DNA from: Corallococcus llansteffanensis | GTDB lineage: Bacteria > Myxococcota > Myxococcia > Myxococcales > Myxococcaceae | DNA: 39,141 bases | Direction of reading: 5' to 3' | Assembly (NCBI RefSeq): GCF_003612055.1 | Contig: NZ_RAWB01000019.1 | Coordinates: 1-39,141 of the forward strand | In this document: in pieces, positions 33,701 through 39,141 of the stretch | How positions within the stretch are numbered: the stretch's first letter is position 1 | Layout of the letters: every line of letters begins with the position of its first letter | Notes under the pieces: model-generated | Told to the model about the DNA's origin: nothing | What the model saw: the letters and a program-made list of their open reading frames with translations, nothing else | The model's database searches: none | Translations under genes and position numbers: made by a program

Positions 33701-36700
33701 ACCTGGCGTACGTGATGTTCACCTCAGGCAGTACGGGTCAGCCGAAGGGTGTGGGAGTCCCGCACCGGGCGGTGTCGCGGCTGGTGCTGGGGACGGACTT
33801 CGCGCGCTTCGGGCCCGAGGAGGTGTGGCTGCAACTGGCGCCCATCTCCTTCGACGCCTCGACGTTGGAAGTCTGGGGAGCACTGCTGCACGGGGCGAAG
33901 CTGGTGGTGTACCCGGCGGGCACGCCGTCGTTGGAGGAACTGGGCCGCAAGCTGGAGGAGTCCAGCATCACCTCGCTGTGGCTGACAGCCGCGCTCTTCG
34001 AGCAGATGCAGGCGAGGCAGCCGCAAGCGCTGGCGGGAGTGCGGCAGTTGCTGGCGGGTGGCGACGTGCTGCCGGTGGGCCGCGTGAAGGAGCGATTGGA
34101 ATCCGGAGGCGTACTCATCAACGGGTACGGGCCGACGGAGAACACGACGTTCTCCAGCACCTACCGGATGGAGAAACCGGAGGAGGTGGGCGCCTCGGTG
34201 TCCATTGGCCAGCCCATCCGGAACACGACGGCGTACGTGCTGGACGGGGCGATGCAGCCGGTACCGGTGGGCGTGCCGGGCGAGCTGTTCGTGGGAGGCG
34301 AGGGTCTGGCAGTCGGTTACGTGAGCCGGCCGGAGCTGACGGCGGAGCGCTTCATCCCGAACCCCTTCGGGGACGGCAGCCGGCTGTACCGCACGGGAGA
34401 TGTGGTGCGGTGGCAGGAGGACGGGCGGCTGGAGTTCTTCGGAAGGCGTGACACGCAGGTGAAGGTGCGGGGCTACCGCATCGAGCTGGGAGAGGTGGAA
34501 GCCGCCCTGGCGGCGTACACCGCTGTCAGCGAAGCGGCGGTTGTGGCGAAAGACGAGGGCGCGGAAGGCAAGCGACTGGTGGCCTACGTGACAGCTCGTG
34601 ATGGAGCGGCGCTGGAAGCCAGCGAGCTTCGGAGCCACCTGAAGCAGCGACTTCCGGAGTACATGGTGCCGTCGGTCTACGTGGTGCTGGACGCACTGCC
34701 CCTGACGCCCAACGGCAAGGTGGACCGCAAGGCGCTGCCCGCGCCGGAGGCAGGGCTTCGCACGGCCAGCTCCGAGTACGAGGCACCCCGTACCCCCACC
34801 GAGGAGCTGCTGGCGGGTCTCTACTCCCAGGTGCTGGGGGTCGAGCGCATTGGCTCGAAGGACCACTTCTTCGAGCTGGGCGGGCACTCGCTGCTGGCGA
34901 CACAGGTGGTGTCGCGGATCCGCGGCGCCTTCGGCATCGAGCTGCCCCTGAGGGAGCTGTTCGAGGCACCGACCGTGGCGGCCCTCTCCGAGCGGATTGA
35001 ACAGGCTGCTCGCGCTGGCCAGTCGCTCACGGTCCCGTCGCTGAAGCCGCGCACGGCCCCCGGGGCGGCATTGCCGCTGTCGTTCGCGCAGCAGCGACTG
35101 TGGTTCCTGGATCAGATGCAGCCAGGCAGTGCCTTCTACAATGTGCCCGCGGTGGTTTGGGTGGAGGGCCTCCTGGATACGGGAGTGCTCCAGCGGAGCT
35201 TCGAGGAACTCGTGCGCCGCCACGAGTCGCTGCGGACGACGTTCAGCACCCATGACGGAAGGCCCGTCCAGGTCATCGCGGAGGAGCCGGTGCTGGCCTT
35301 CCGGCTCGTGGACCTGGAGTCCTCGCCGGAAGAAACCCGCGCGGCGGAGGCCACTCGCCTGGCGGAGCAGGAGTCGAACCAGCCGTTCGATCTGGAGAGG
35401 GGCCCGCTGCTGCGGGTGACGCTGCTGAAGGTCTCCGAGCAGGAGCACGTGCTGGTGCTGGTGATGCACCACATCGTGTCGGATGGCTGGTCGATGAACG
35501 TCCTCGTCCGTGAGGTGGCGGGGCTGTACGAGGCCTTCTCGCAGGGACATGCGTCACCGCTCCCCAAGCTGGCGGTGCAGTACCCGGACTACGCGGTGTG
35601 GCAGCGCGAGTGGCTGAAGGGCGACGTCCTGGAGGCGCAGCTCGATTACTGGAAGCAGCGGCTCGAAGGCGCGTCGCGAGCGCTGGAGCTGCCCACCGAC
35701 CGGCCCCGTCCCGCGGTGCAGACCTTCCGCGGAGGGCACTTCGAGCACCAGTGGCCCAAGCCCCTGTGGGAGCGCGCGAAGGCCCTGGCACAGCGCGAGG
35801 GTGCGACACCGTTCATGGTGCTGCTGGCGGCGTTCCAGACAGTGCTGTCGCGCTACTCGGGGCAGGAGGACGTGAGCGTGGGTTCGCCCATCGCGGGGCG
35901 CACGCAAGCAGAGACGGAGGGCCTGATCGGCTTCTTCGCCAACATGCTGGTGCTGAGGGCGAAGCTGACGCCAGAGCAGAGCTTCCGCGAGCTGCTGGCG
36001 CATATGCGCGAGGTGACGCTGGGAGCGTACGCGCACCAGGAGGTGCCGTTCGAGAAGCTGGTGGAGGAGCTGCGGCCGGAGCGTGACCTGAGCCGGAGTC
36101 CGCTCTTCCAGGTGACGCTGACGCTGCAGAACACGCCCGTGTCGGAGGTGAAGCTGGCGCAAGGGCTGACGCTCTCCGGGATGGAGTCGGAAGGAAAGAC
36201 GTCGAAGTACGACCTGTCACTGGTGGTGGAGGAAGTGCCGCACGGCGTGGTGGCGGCGGTGAACTACAACAGCGACTTGTTTGATGCGGAGACGATGCAT
36301 CGGCTGCTGGAGCACTTGAGGGTGCTGCTGGAGTCGGCGGTCGCTCGGCCGGAGCAGCGGTTGTGGGAGCTGCCGCTGATGGGGCCGCAGGAGCAGCAGC
36401 GGCTGGTGCGGGAGTGGAGCGGGAAGGCTACGGAGTACCCGCGCGAGAAGTCGTTGCCGGAGCTGTTCGAAGCACAGTCACAGCGCACGCCGGAAGCGGT
36501 GGCGGTGGAGTACCAGGGCCAGCGGCTGACGTACGCGGCACTGAACCGGCGGGCCAATCAACTCGCGCACCACTTGAAGGCCATGGGCGTGGGGCCCGAA
36601 GTGCGAGTGGGCCTGTGCGTGGAGCGCTCGCTGGAGTTGGTGGTGAGCGTGCTGGGCATCTTGAAGGCGGGAGGCGTGTACGTCCCGCTGGATGCCAGCT

Positions 36701-39141
36701 ACCCGCTGGAGCGGCTGTCGTGGATGAAGCGCGAGGCCGGGGTGGCGCTGCTGGTCGCCCAGGAGAAGCTGGCGGACGAAGTGGCCTCGGGTGGTGAGCT
36801 GGTGGTGTGCGTGGACACCGAGTGGGCTTTCATCGCGCGCCAGCCCGAGAGCAACCCGTTCTCGAACGTCGGCGGCGACTCCCTGGCGTACGTGATGTTC
36901 ACGTCGGGCAGCACGGGCCAGCCGAAGGGCGTGGGCGTGCCGCACCGCGCGGTGTCCCGGCTGGTGCAGGGGACGGACTTCGCGCACTTCGGGCCGGAAG
37001 AGGTGTGGCTCCAGTTGGCGCCCATCTCCTTCGACGCCTCGACGCTGGAAGTCTGGGGCGCACTGCTGCATGGGGCGAAGCTGGTGGTGTACCCGGCGGG
37101 CACGCCGTCGCTGGAGGAACTGGGCCGCACGCTGGAGGCGTCGGGCGTCACCTCGCTGTGGCTGACGGCGGCGCTCTTCGAGCAGATGCAGGCGCGGCAA
37201 CCGCAGGCCCTATCGAAGGTGAAGCAGGTGCTGGCGGGTGGAGACGTCCTGCCGGTGGGCCGCGTGAAGGAGCGGCTTGCCTCCGGAGGCGTACTCATCA
37301 ACGGGTACGGGCCGACGGAGAACACGACGTTCTCCAGCACCTACCGGATGGAGAAACCGGAGGAGGTGGGCACCTCGGTGTCCATCGGCCGGCCGATTCC
37401 CAACACGACGGCGTACGTGCTGGACGGGGCGATGCAGCCGGTACCGGTGGGAGTGCCGGGCGAACTGTACGTGGGAGGCGAGGGTCTGGCAGTCGGCTAC
37501 GTGGGGCGCCCAGAGCTGACGGCGGAGCGCTTCATCCCGAACCCCTTCGGAGACGGCAGTCGGCTGTACCGCACGGGCGACAAGGTGCGGTGGTTGAGCC
37601 ACGGCACGCTGGAGTTCCTGGGCCGCACGGACACGCAGGTGAAGGTGCGGGGCTACCGCATTGAATTGGGCGAAGTGGAAGCCGCACTGACCCAATACGC
37701 CGGAGTCAGCGAGGCCGTGGTGGTGGCTCGGGAAGACGGGGCCGAAGGCAAGCGACTGGTGGCCTACGTCACGGTGGAGGAGGGCACCGCACTGGAGGCC
37801 AGCGAGCTTCGGAGCCACGTGAAGCAGCGACTGCCGGAGTACATGGTGCCGCAGGCCTACATGGTGCTGGACGCACTGCCCCTGACGCCCAACGGCAAGG
37901 TGGATCGCAAGGCCCTGCCCGCACCGGACACGGAGGGCACCACGAGCGCCCTGTTCGTGGCCCCGCGCACGGTGGCCGAGCAGAAGCTGGCAGCCATCTT
38001 CGCCGAGGTGCTGAACGTCGAACGGGTCGGCCTGGACGGAGACTTCTTCGAACTGGGCGGCCACTCGCTGCTGGCGACGCAGTTGGTGTCTCGTGTGCGC
38101 GAGGCATTCCATGTGGAGCTGCCGCTGAGGGACGTCTTCGAAGCGTCCACGGTGGAGAAGCTGGCACAGCACCTGGAACGTGCGTCGGGGTCTGGAGCGG
38201 CCGTGCAGGCACCTCCGTTGGTTCGGGCCTCGCGCGAGGGGGCTCTGCCCTTGTCGTTCTCGCAGCAGCGGCTCTGGTTCCTGGATCAACTGGAGCCGGG
38301 CAGCTCTTTCTACAACGTGCCCGTGGCGGTGAGGCTCACGGGGAGGCTCGACATCGGAGCGTTGGAGCGGAGCCTCGATGAACTGGTGCGTCGGCACGAA
38401 TCGCTCCGCACCACGTTCCAGAGCGAGGGCGGAATGCCCGTGCAGGTCATCTCCTCCAAGGCGCAGGCCCGGCTGGAGGTGGTGGAGCTTGGAGCGCTGC
38501 CCGAAACCGAGCGTGCTCTGGAGGCGAAGCGCTTCACGGAGCAAGAGGCCAGGCACCCGTTCAACCTGGAGCAGGGACCGCTGCTGCGGGCGACGCTGCT
38601 GAAGCTGGCGGAGGAAGAGCACGTGCTGGTGCTGGTGATGCACCACATCGTGTCGGACGGTTGGTCGATGGGCGTCCTCGTCCGCGAGATGGTGGCGCTG
38701 TACGAAGCCTACGCGCAGGGCCGTGCATCACCACTGGCGGAGCTTCCCGTGCAGTACGCGGACTACGCGGTGTGGCAGCGCGAATGGCTGAAGGGCGAAG
38801 TGCTGGAGGCCCAGCTCGACTGGTGGAAGCAGCAGCTGCAAGGGGCGCCCAGAGCGCTGGAGTTGCCGACGGACAAGCCGCGTCCGGCGGTGCAGACGTT
38901 CCGGGGAGACACGAGGCTGTTGCAGTGGCCGAAGGGGCTCTGGGAGTCGGTGAAGGGGCTGGCGCAGCGGGAGAACGCAACGCCCTTCATGGTGCTGCTG
39001 GCGGCGTTCCAGACGGTGCTGGGCAAGTACGCGGGGCAGGAGGACGTCTGCGTGGGCTCGGCGATCGCCAATCGCACGAGAGGAGAGACGGAGGGGCTGA
39101 TTGGCTTCTTCGTCAACACGCTGGTGCTGAGGGCGAAGCTG
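12682..39141 (+). CDS. Giant NRPS, 3' partial: eight C-A-PCP modules plus start of a ninth
   Basis: ATG at 12682, preceded by GGAGAG. I translated the frame line by line to the window end and found no stop: at least 8,820 residues, well over 0.9 MDa. A caller that requires a stop codon would miss it. Modules, with residues: 4 (32-1075), 5 (1099-2136), 6 (2157-3198), 7 (3222-4255), 8 (4279-5320), 9 (5347-6378), 10 (6403-7440), 11 (7462-8497), and C12 from 8521, cut at 8820. Every module is C-A-PCP with intact TSGSTG, YRTGD, GK(V/L)DR and GGHSL motifs; there are no E, methylation or release domains. Predicted residues: X-Val-X-Val-Asp-Val-Val-Val. The gene is coupled to gene 1 and should accept its beta-Ala-ending chain. 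Odd and even modules form two sequence classes, and A domains 5, 7, 9, 10 and 11 are near copies, which shows growth by internal duplication. Domain content is certain; the end of the gene and product release are unseen. Confidence 0.97.
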   Translation, partial: MANETDKKPTLTREEKLALLAKRLEKKPRPALPLTFSQQRMWFLEQLSPGLAAYNLPLVVELSGRLDVAVLERSFQEVARRHESLRTHFGEVSGTPVQLVEAQARLPFTVEGLKDIPAPEREAAVRQRIQREMQTPFDLARGPLARVVLLRVTSERHVLLVVVHHIISDGWSMGVLTHEVVALHGAFSQGLPSPLPELPLQFADYAAWQRGQLRGEALDAHLEFWRKRLEGAPHALELPTDWPRRSATGRAAQHKALLPLPLVERLEALARGEGATLFMAVLAGLQALLSRYSGQKDLLIGAPYANRSRKETEGLIGLFFEPLVLRADLSGRPDFRELLRRAKAGTVEAFAHPHVPFEPLLKALGVERDLTRAPMFQVLFGQLDALPRVHAVPGLSVRMLDADVTSTELDLTLMMARGPEGIALAATYNADLYDAATVEGLLGHLESLLDAAVESPERAVETLPLLGALERQRLLVEWNGAAEALPLDAGAHALFEAQVASTPDATAVVAGSDSVTYRELDARANRVARRLRELGVGLESRVAVCVERSVEMLAALLGVLKAGGAYVPLDPEYPADRLGFMLGDSGARVVVSRESFREKLGGAPGCMWLDVEPLTQVGDGTAPGVRVPPEAAAYVLYTSGSTGRPKGVVVQHRSLVNFIRAEWKACPVEPGDRVLQFASISWDTSAEEIYPCLTRGGTLVLRTPEMLDAPDVFLARCEAAGITQLNLPTAFWHEVTASLDEGKARLPAGLKWVVIGGERAVPERVAQWRRRVGSAVPLLNTYGLTEVTAVATAVDLSAGPEDSGREVPIGRPLTNVRIYVLDGERELVPTGVVGELYIGGEGVARGYLGRPELTAERFVPGPFDGEPGARLYRTGDQARWRRDGVLEYLGRADTQVKVRGHRIEPGEVEAALLGQPGVREALVVVREDAPGDKRLVAYVVAREGRALEGRDVRAVLEQRLPRFMVPQAVVVLERLPLLPNGKLDRKALPAPESVQEPRKQAHVAPRTPAEQMLAGFWAEVLRLESVGLHDNFFEVGGHSLLAMQLVARVREAFRVDLPLRDVFESPTVAALAERIARAVAVAGIPAPPLTRRERERGTAPLSFAQQRLWFLAQLDPANTSYNLWAPVRVTGALDVGALERGFGELVRRHESLRTTFHAEGGSPVQVIASEARVPLEVVDLCTLPESEREAAAKARAEEEVRRPFSLEQGPLLRTVLLKVSEQEHVLVLVMHHIVSDYWSMGILVREVSALYEALAQGQPSPLPELPVQYPDFAMWQREWLKGPVLEAQLAYWRQQLAGAPRALELPTDKPRPLTQTFRGANRLVRWPKALWRDMDALGRREGVTPFMVLLAAFQTVLSRYSGQDDVSVGAPLAGRSHSETEGLIGFFVNTLVLRTKLSPRQSFRELLGHVREVTLGAYAHQDVSFEKLVEELHPERDLSRSPLFQVTLTLQNTPASEVRLRGLTLKGMEAEEKTSKFDLSLVVEELQDDVVALVNYNSDLFEAGTMDRMLGHLRVLLESAVARPEQRLWELPLMGPQEQQRLVREWSGKATEYPREKSLPELFEAQAQRTPEAVAVEYEAQRLTYGELNRRANQLAHQLRAMGVGPEVRVGLCVERSLELVVSVLGILKAGGVYVPLDASYPLERLSWMKREAGVALLVAQEKLADEVASGGELVVCVDTEWGSIARQPESNLAARVGGDHLAYVMFTSGSTGQPKGVGVPHRAVSRLVLGTDFAHFGPEEVWLQLAPISFDASTLEVWGALLHGAKLVVYPAGTPSLEELGRTLEASGVTSLWLTAALFEQMQARQPQALSKVKQLLAGGDVLPVGRVKERLASGGVLINGYGPTENTTFSSCYRMESPGDVGTSVSIGRPIPNTTAYVLDGAMQPVPVGVPGELCVGGEGLAVGYVGRPELTAERFIPNPFGDGERLYRTGDTVRWLADGRLEFFGRRDGQVKVRGYRIELGEVEAALTQYAGVSEAVVVAREDGAEGKRLVAYVTAQEGAVLEASELRSHVKQRLPEYMVPQAYVVLDALPLTPNGKVDRKALPAPEARSPQPERFAAPRTATEQKLAAIFAEVLSAPQVGLDGDFFELGGHSLLATQVVSRVREAFQVELPLRDIFESPTVEKLARRVEETQANASALQAPPLKRVPRLGALPLSFAQQRLWFLDQLEPGSPFYNIPLAIRLSGSLHVDALERGLRELVRRHEVLRTTFRTEGGTPVQIISQQPVLAMTVVDLCSLPPEQAEGEVHRLLHEESLRPFDLSSGPLLRTRLLKRSEQEHVLLTNMHHIVSDGWSLGVIVRELSTLYGAFREDQPSPLPELEVQYADFAAWQRAWLESGALRRQLDWWRQQLAGAPHVLGLPTDRPMPAVQTFRGANVPVRLSRTFSSAVKALAQREGATAFMVLLAGFQALLSRYSGQDDLVVGTPVAGRNRAETEGLIGFFVNTLALRARPFAEKPFRTLLGEVKDAALGAYAHQDVPFEQLVEELQPERSLGHSPLFQVMFSLQNTPVPESRVSGLEMRPMDTELGAAKFFLTLALEELPEGFSGVFEYNSDLFESSTIERLAAHWVTLLEAAVATPDQRLAALPLLSSEERHRLLVEWNDTAVEYPRDTPVHVQLAALAARMPDAVALSWESGQLTYAELMARTRTLAGHLRRLGVGPEVRVGLCARRSPEMVTGLLAILEAGGAWVPLEPDAPRERLALLWEDARPAVLLAQRVLRDVLPASATPVVWLDEDLEAVPAATWDSGVVADNAAYVLFTSGSTGRPKGVLVSHRALARHTAWYSSALALGSGDRVLQKASLGFDASVPEVLATLVSGSRLVLAPADAEGDTEALLASLERLRVTVLQLVPSQLRVLLQDERVGRASGLRVLLSGGEALPVELVRQANERLPSTLLVNAYGPTETTVDATAWLGGDPGEGPTAPIGRPIGNTRTYVLDTRGQPVPTGVPGELFIGGDGLARGYVGRPDLTAERFGPDTFSGDPGARLYRTGDRVRWLAGGSLEFLGRVDAQVKVRGYRVEPGEVEAVLAEHPAVRLAAVVAREDVPGDTRLVAYVVPRASAPPAEASGALDATELHAHLARRLPPPMVPSRFVVLESLPLLPNGKVDRKALPAPDVDVTGREYVAPRTPTEELLSGFFRRLLGVERVGVHDDFFGLGGHSLLATQLVSRVRSTFRVELALRELFEAPTVAELARRVDQAQRQGPARPVPRIEALPGVRELPLSFAQHRLWFLDQLQPGSAFYNVPAVVKLTGPLDARALEWSFEELVRRHESLRTTFHSGGGTPVQVISPEPVLAFARVSLEEVPEADRDAEAKRWAEDETQRSFDLRKGPLLRATLLRLREQEHVLVLVMHHIVSDEWSMGILVREVVALYEALSQGQRSPLPELPLQYGDFAVWQREWLKGDVLEKQLAYWKQQLEGAPRALELTPDHPRPAMQTFRGGMLDVSWPAELWAAVKALGQTEGATPFMVLLAAFQTVLSRYSGQEDVSVGSPIAGRTREETEGLIGFFVNTLVLRTKLSPGQSFRELLGQVREVTLGAYAHQDVPFEKLVEELHPERDLSRSPLFQVTLTLQNTPASEVRLRELTLKGVDAQEKTSKFDLSLLVEEAPHGLAVAVNYNSDLFEAETMKRLLEHLRVLLESAVARPEQRLWELPLMGPQEQQRLVREWSGTAAEYPRDSSLHVLFEAQAQRTPEAVAVEYEGQRLTYAELNRRANQLAHHLRAMGVGPEVRVGLCVERSLELVVSVLGILKAGGVYVPLDASYPLERLSWMKREAGVALLVAQEKLADEVASGGELVVCVDTEWGSIARQPESNPNSNVGGGHLAYVMFTSGSTGQPKGVGVPHRAVSRLVLGTDFARFGPEEVWLQLAPISFDASTLEVWGALLHGAKLVVYPAGTPSLEELGRKLEESAITSLWLTAALFEQMQARQPQALAKVKQLLAGGDVLPVGRVKERLESGGVLINGYGPTENTTFSSTYRMERAEEVGTSVSIGRPIPNTTAYVLDGAMQPVPAGVPGELYVGGEGLAVGYVGRPELTAERFIPNPFGDGERLYRTGDKARWLSDGTLEFLGRTDTQVKVRGYRIELGEVEAALAQHAGVSEAVVVAREDGAEGKRLVAYVTAEEGAALESSELRSHVKQRLPEYMVPQAYVVLDALPLTPNGKVDRKALPAPDTEGTTSARFVAPCTATEQKLAAIFAEVLNVERVGLDGDFFELGGHSLLATQLVSRVREAFQVELPLRDVFEASTVEKLAQRLEGGLTHTQGLHAPPLKRVPRTGALPLSFAQQRLWFLDQLEPGSPSYNIPVAVKLTGTVRVAALEQAFDALVRRHESLRTTFHAEAGTPVQVIAPESRVRLRAVDLSGLPEVERTEETQRLLGQEASLPFKLEQGPLLRTVLVKLSEQEHVLVLVMHHIVSDGWSMGVLVREAAALYEACSQGRPSPLPELPLQYADYAVWQREWLQGEVLDAQLAWWKQQLQGAPRALELPTDKPRPAVQLFRGDSRDVQWPRELWESVKALAHREGATPFMVLLAAFQTVLSRYSGQDDVCVGSPIANRTRAETEGLIGFFVNTLVLRARLGGNPAFRELLAQVRETTLGAYAHQDTPFERLVEELKPERDLSRGPLFQVMFILQNTPAVELRLPGLTLAGMDGEARTSKFDLTLELTETPQGLSVGVVYNRDLFEPGTMDRLTGHLRVLLEAAVRTPDARLAQLPLLGEAEHRRVLVEWNDTRTGFAPTTVQALFEAQVERTPDSLAVVAEDSRLTYRELNRRANQLAHHLRSMGVGPDVPVGLYLDRSASALVGLWGILKSGGAYVPLDLAFPAERLRGVLADAGARVLVTHSALADGLGWDGGGVIRLDSDAGPLAERSEGNPVPTAAPENLAYVIFTSGSTGRPKGVAIEHRQLVNYVEGVSRRLELPQGASFASVSTLAADLGHTAVFPTLCRGGALHLVSRERASDPAALAELFEREAVDCLKIVPAHLQALLASGNPQRVLPRQRLVLGGDVSDWSLMDRVHALAPDLVVFNHYGPTETTVGVLTLRVERGAEGRVSASVPLGRPIPNARIYVLDAHLRPVPAGIPGELCIGGSAVGRGYLGRPDLTAERFVPDAYSDVPGARMYRTGDRARLLAEGQVEFLGRVDHQLKVRGYRVEPGEVEAALERHPEVREAVVVAREAMTGGRRLVAYAVPKPGQLLEADALRDFLGRTLPDYMVPQAFVVLEALPLTPNGKVDRGALPAPDFQAAEPGAFVAPRTATEEVLAGLFAEVLGLEQVGIHGGFFELGGHSLLATQAISRIRGAFGIELPLRELFEAPTVAVLAERVDRAVRSGAGFVAPPLKPRAERKDVLPLSFAQQRLWFLEQLASGSAFYNVPAVVKLTGPLDVAALERGFDALVRRHESLRTTFRAEGGLPVQVISPAARVVLEVVDLGGLPGAEREQEARHRAEAEALRPFDLEKGPLLRTSLLRLGEQEHVLVLMMHHIVSDGWSMGVLVREVAALYEAFALGRPALLPELAVQYPDYAVWQREWLKGEVLEAQLDYWKQRLEGAPAALELPTDKPRPAVQTYRGELRHVLWPKALWRDMEVLGRREGATPFMVLLAAFQTVLSRYSGQEDVCVGSPIAGRTQSETEGLIGFFANMLVLRAKLMPEQRFRELLGQVREVTLGAYAHQEVPFEKLVEELRPERDLSRSPLFQVTLTLQNTPVTEVKLAQGLTLSGMEAEGKTSKFDLSLVVEEVPHGVVAAVNYNSDLFEAETMHRLLEHLRVLLESAVARPEQRLWELPLMGPQEQQRLVREWSGTATEYPREKSLPELFEAQAQRTPEAVAVEYEAQRLTYGELNRRANQLAHHLKAMGVGPEVRVGLCVERSLELVVSVLGILKAGGVYVPLDASYPLERLAWMKREAGVALLVAQEKLADEVASGGELVVCVDTEWGSIARQPESNPNSNVGGTHLAYVMFTSGSTGQPKGVGVPHRAVSRLVLGTDFARFGPKEVWLQLAPISFDASTLEVWGALLHGAKLVVYPAGTPSLEELGRKLEESSITSLWLTAALFEQMQARQPRVLAGVRQLLAGGDVLPVGRVKERLASGGVLINGYGPTENTTFSSTYRMESPEDVGTSVSIGRPIPNTTAYVLDGAMQPVPVGVPGELYVGGEGLAVGYVGRPELTAERFIPNPFGDGERLYRTGDTVRWLADGRLEFFGRRDGQVKVRGYRIELGEVEAALTQYAGVSEAVVVAREDGADGKRLVAYVTAEEGTALEASELRSHVKQRLPEYMVPQAYVVLDALPLTPNGKVDRKALPAPEARSPRPEHFVAPRTATEQKLAAIFAEVLSAPQVGLDGDFFELGGHSLLATQLVSRVREELRVELPLRDIFESPTVEKLALRIEEGFGKEESAARAPPLKRAPRDKPLPLSFAQQRLWFLDQLEPGSPFYNVPSVVKLTGHLDATALETSFRELVRRHESLRTTFRAEGGEPVQVIAEEPVQSFRQMDVTALAAEREATAQHWIEQELQRPFNLEQGPLLRATLLKLAEEEHVLVLVMHHIVSDGWSMGVLVREVVALYEAYAQGRESPLAQLPVQYADYAVWQREWLKGEVLEEQLGYWKTQLEGAPRALELPTDKPRPAVQTFRGDTRLLQWPKGLWESVKGLAQRENATPFMVLLAAFQTVLGKYAGQDDVCVGSAIANRTRGETEGLIGFFVNTLVLRAKLTPEQSFRQLLGQVREVTLGAYAHQEVPFEKLVEELQPERDLSRGPLFQVMFVLQNAPGGAVSLPGLKLEAAESSGKTAKFDLTLGLGESSDGGLAGALEFNSDLFEGRTVERLLGHLRVLLEEAVRVPEKRLWELPLMGPEEQQRLVKEWSGKTAEYPRETSLPELFEAQVLKTPEAVAVEYEGQRLTYAELNRRANQLAHHLKSMGVGPEVRVGLCVERSLELVVSVLGILKAGGVYAPLDASYPLERLSWMKREAGVSLLVGQYKLLQSVGLTEGGPVVCVDTEWGSIARQPESNPSPSVGGDHLAYVMFTSGSTGQPKGVGVPHRAVSRLVLGTDFARFGPEEVWLQLAPISFDASTLEVWGALLHGAKLVVYPAGTPSLEELGRKLEESSITSLWLTAALFEQMQARQPQALAGVRQLLAGGDVLPVGRVKERLESGGVLINGYGPTENTTFSSTYRMEKPEEVGASVSIGQPIRNTTAYVLDGAMQPVPVGVPGELFVGGEGLAVGYVSRPELTAERFIPNPFGDGSRLYRTGDVVRWQEDGRLEFFGRRDTQVKVRGYRIELGEVEAALAAYTAVSEAAVVAKDEGAEGKRLVAYVTARDGAALEASELRSHLKQRLPEYMVPSVYVVLDALPLTPNGKVDRKALPAPEAGLRTASSEYEAPRTPTEELLAGLYSQVLGVERIGSKDHFFELGGHSLLATQVVSRIRGAFGIELPLRELFEAPTVAALSERIEQAARAGQSLTVPSLKPRTAPGAALPLSFAQQRLWFLDQMQPGSAFYNVPAVVWVEGLLDTGVLQRSFEELVRRHESLRTTFSTHDGRPVQVIAEEPVLAFRLVDLESSPEETRAAEATRLAEQESNQPFDLERGPLLRVTLLKVSEQEHVLVLVMHHIVSDGWSMNVLVREVAGLYEAFSQGHASPLPKLAVQYPDYAVWQREWLKGDVLEAQLDYWKQRLEGASRALELPTDRPRPAVQTFRGGHFEHQWPKPLWERAKALAQREGATPFMVLLAAFQTVLSRYSGQEDVSVGSPIAGRTQAETEGLIGFFANMLVLRAKLTPEQSFRELLAHMREVTLGAYAHQEVPFEKLVEELRPERDLSRSPLFQVTLTLQNTPVSEVKLAQGLTLSGMESEGKTSKYDLSLVVEEVPHGVVAAVNYNSDLFDAETMHRLLEHLRVLLESAVARPEQRLWELPLMGPQEQQRLVREWSGKATEYPREKSLPELFEAQSQRTPEAVAVEYQGQRLTYAALNRRANQLAHHLKAMGVGPEVRVGLCVERSLELVVSVLGILKAGGVYVPLDASYPLERLSWMKREAGVALLVAQEKLADEVASGGELVVCVDTEWAFIARQPESNPFSNVGGDSLAYVMFTSGSTGQPKGVGVPHRAVSRLVQGTDFAHFGPEEVWLQLAPISFDASTLEVWGALLHGAKLVVYPAGTPSLEELGRTLEASGVTSLWLTAALFEQMQARQPQALSKVKQVLAGGDVLPVGRVKERLASGGVLINGYGPTENTTFSSTYRMEKPEEVGTSVSIGRPIPNTTAYVLDGAMQPVPVGVPGELYVGGEGLAVGYVGRPELTAERFIPNPFGDGSRLYRTGDKVRWLSHGTLEFLGRTDTQVKVRGYRIELGEVEAALTQYAGVSEAVVVAREDGAEGKRLVAYVTVEEGTALEASELRSHVKQRLPEYMVPQAYMVLDALPLTPNGKVDRKALPAPDTEGTTSALFVAPRTVAEQKLAAIFAEVLNVERVGLDGDFFELGGHSLLATQLVSRVREAFHVELPLRDVFEASTVEKLAQHLERASGSGAAVQAPPLVRASREGALPLSFSQQRLWFLDQLEPGSSFYNVPVAVRLTGRLDIGALERSLDELVRRHESLRTTFQSEGGMPVQVISSKAQARLEVVELGALPETERALEAKRFTEQEARHPFNLEQGPLLRATLLKLAEEEHVLVLVMHHIVSDGWSMGVLVREMVALYEAYAQGRASPLAELPVQYADYAVWQREWLKGEVLEAQLDWWKQQLQGAPRALELPTDKPRPAVQTFRGDTRLLQWPKGLWESVKGLAQRENATPFMVLLAAFQTVLGKYAGQEDVCVGSAIANRTRGETEGLIGFFVNTLVLRAKL
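12775..15906 (+). other. NRPS module 4: C-A-PCP, substrate unassigned
   Basis: The C domain starts [19 protein letters not shown] and has HHIISDG at 13171-13191. The A domain has [10 protein letters not shown] from 14593 and an unusual A4 region [13 protein letters not shown]. Pocket residues read D-T-E-N-V-G-T-A-V. I do not know a confident match. The acidic Glu at position 239 would suit a polar or basic side chain such as Lys or Orn, but this is weak. The A5 motif is NTYGLTE, with Leu for Pro. The PCP serine codon is 15796-15798 (EVGGHSLL). This module takes the beta-alanine-ending chain from gene 1. Confidence 0.9.
15976..19092 (+). other. NRPS module 5: C-A-PCP, valine-like
   Basis: The C-domain motif reads HHIVSDY at 16372-16392, with Tyr in place of the conserved Gly. 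A-domain pocket residues are D-A-L-W-L-G-G-T-F, a known Val-type pattern (DALWIGGTF and DAFWIGGTF are Val codes). The PCP serine codon is 18967-18969. The A domain and A-PCP junction ([17 protein letters not shown], then [18 protein letters not shown]) are almost identical to module 9, and the 126 bp at 18551-18676 match module 11 with one mismatch. Confidence 0.92.
18551..18676 (+). repeat. 126-bp repeat in the A5 C-terminal subdomain, matching 37649-37774
   Basis: It differs from 37649-37774 in module 11 at one base. Both copies share the unusual codons att gaa ttg for IEL in the [11 protein letters not shown] motif, where modules 7, 9 and 10 have atc gag ctg. This shows direct sequence exchange between modules 19 kb apart. 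Confidence 0.92.
19150..22275 (+). other. NRPS module 6: C-A-PCP, substrate unassigned
   Basis: The C domain has HHIVSDG at 19543-19563. The A domain (about 20475-22015) is clearly different from the Val-type copies on either side: A2 reads [19 protein letters not shown] and A4 reads [13 protein letters not shown]. Pocket residues are D-A-P-Q-L-G-A-V-D. Val330 and Asp331 also occur in Glu/Gln codes (DAKDLGVVD, DAQDLGVVD), but the match is partial and I leave it open. The PCP motif is [10 protein letters not shown] (serine 22165-22167), with Gly for the usual Glu. The PCP end [13 protein letters not shown] is of the even-module class. Confidence 0.9.
22345..25446 (+). other. NRPS module 7: C-A-PCP, valine-like
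   Basis: The C-domain motif reads HHIVSDE at 22741-22761, with Glu for the conserved Gly. A-domain pocket residues are D-A-L-W-L-G-G-T-F, Val-like. The PCP serine codon is 25336-25338. The A-PCP junction ([17 protein letters not shown], then [12 protein letters not shown] and [14 protein letters not shown]) matches module 11, not module 5 or 9. One small oddity is APCTATEQ, where the other copies have APRTATEQ. Confidence 0.92.
25516..28641 (+). other. NRPS module 8: C-A-PCP, aspartate
   Basis: The C domain has HHIVSDG at 25912-25932. The A4 region reads [13 protein letters not shown], the form found in acidic-residue-activating A domains. Pocket residues are D-L-T-K-V-G-H-V-G, one conservative change from the published Asp code DLTKVGHIG; Asn codes differ (DLTKLGEVG). 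This is the firmest substrate call in gene 2. A5 is NHYGPTE. The PCP serine codon is 28531-28533, and its end ([20 protein letters not shown]) is shared with module 10. The carboxylate would be the main charge on an otherwise Val-rich stretch and could serve as a cyclisation or tailoring site. Confidence 0.93.
28720..31815 (+). other. NRPS module 9: C-A-PCP, valine-like
   Basis: The C domain has HHIVSDG at 29110-29130. Pocket residues are D-A-L-W-L-G-G-T-F, Val-like. The PCP serine codon is 31708-31710. The second half of its C domain ([12 protein letters not shown], then [20 protein letters not shown]) matches module 11, while its A-PCP junction matches module 5, so the module is a mosaic. 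Confidence 0.92.
29938..30065 (+). repeat. 128-bp repeat at the C9-A9 junction, matching 36295-36422
   Basis: It is identical to 36295-36422 except for one silent change (gcg/gct). The spacing is 6,357 bp, the same as for the C10/C12 repeat, placing modules 9-10 and 11-12 in the same register. Confidence 0.93.
31888..35001 (+). other. NRPS module 10: C-A-PCP, valine-like A domain in an even-class frame
   Basis: The C domain has HHIVSDG at 32284-32304. Its late C region ([20 protein letters not shown]) and its PCP ([20 protein letters not shown]) are of the class found in module 8. The A domain between them is of the Val type of modules 5, 7, 9 and 11, with pocket D-A-L-W-L-G-G-T-F. Within the A domain a short patch at about 33559-33636 ([17 protein letters not shown]) differs from all other copies. 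The PCP serine codon is 34888-34890. Confidence 0.92.
32521..32784 (+). repeat. 264-bp repeat in C10, matching 38878-39141 in C12
   Basis: Compared base by base, the copies at 32521-32784 and 38878-39141 differ at 3 of 264 positions: two silent changes and one Asp-to-Glu. The spacing is exactly 6,357 bp (2,119 codons). Similarity continues at a lower level upstream. The second copy runs to the window edge, so its real end is unknown. Confidence 0.95.
35065..38172 (+). other. NRPS module 11: C-A-PCP, valine-like
   Basis: The C domain has HHIVSDG at 35467-35487. Pocket residues are D-A-L-W-L-G-G-T-F, Val-like. The PCP serine codon is 38065-38067. The first half of the C domain is diverged from module 9, but from [20 protein letters not shown] onward it tracks module 9; its A-PCP junction tracks module 7, and 126 bp at 37649-37774 track module 5. 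Confidence 0.92.
38244..39141 (+). other. Condensation domain of module 12, cut by the window end
   Basis: It starts [24 protein letters not shown] and has an intact HHIVSDG at 38641-38661. It is cut after [12 protein letters not shown], about 300 residues in. The last 264 bp are 99% identical to the corresponding part of module 10. The assembly line therefore continues beyond the window with at least one more residue. Confidence 0.95.
38878..39141 (+). repeat. Second copy of the 264-bp C-domain repeat, open at the window end
   Basis: This is the partner of 32521-32784, with 3 mismatches. It encodes the central C-domain region ([20 protein letters not shown] to NTLVLRAKL). Confidence 0.95.

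Noticed and set aside
17290..37925. Regularly spaced repeats resembling a repeat array
   Set aside because: The units are full A and C domains with about 3.2-kb and 6.4-kb spacing, all coding. They are not CRISPR repeats or insertion sequences.
38244..39141. A terminal thioesterase or release domain near the window end
   Set aside because: The sequence is an ordinary C domain to the last base, and no release domain is present anywhere in the window.

Overview
The window is one continuous stretch of a very GC-rich (roughly 70%), myxobacterial-style hybrid PKS/NRPS assembly line, read entirely on the + strand. The order Myxococcales (Myxococcus/Corallococcus/Archangium type) is inferred from base composition, codon use and megasynthase style; no species can be named. 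There are only two genes, both cut by the window edges. Gene 1 (1-12678) enters inside a PKS acyltransferase. Gene 2 (12682-39141) starts 3 bases after the stop of gene 1 and stays open to the last base, at least 8,820 codons without a stop. There is no promoter, terminator, RNA gene, transposase or thioesterase in the window.

Layout of gene 1: end of a malonyl-type AT, ACP with no reductive domains, a first C domain (C1) with an altered active-site motif, a degenerate A domain interrupted by a luciferase-like FMN monooxygenase (MOX) and not followed by any carrier protein, then C-A-PCP-E (aromatic-like code, product epimerised to D), then C-A-PCP with a beta-alanine-type code, then an acidic C-terminal tail.

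Layout of gene 2: a basic N-terminal helix, eight complete C-A-PCP modules (numbered 4-11 here) and the first two thirds of a ninth C domain. The nine-residue A-domain codes I read are: module 4 DTENVGTAV (unassigned), 5 DALWLGGTF (Val-like), 6 DAPQLGAVD (unassigned), 7 Val-like, 8 DLTKVGHVG (Asp), 9, 10 and 11 Val-like. No E domain occurs in gene 2, so L residues are expected there.

Inferred product in order: polyketide acyl group extended with malonate and left as a beta-keto thioester, possibly oxidised by the MOX; D-aromatic; beta-Ala; X; Val; X; Val; Asp; Val; Val; Val; and more beyond the window. The product is therefore a long Val-rich lipo- or polyketide-peptide.

The most interesting signals are: (1) the C1-degenerate A-MOX cassette without a carrier between the PKS and NRPS parts; (2) a two-module period of about 6.36 kb running through modules 5-12; (3) what looks like a natural swap of only the A domain in module 10; (4) 99%-identical repeats between modules, one of which forms the window end; (5) small in-frame tandem and palindromic repeats inserted in the degenerate part of gene 1.
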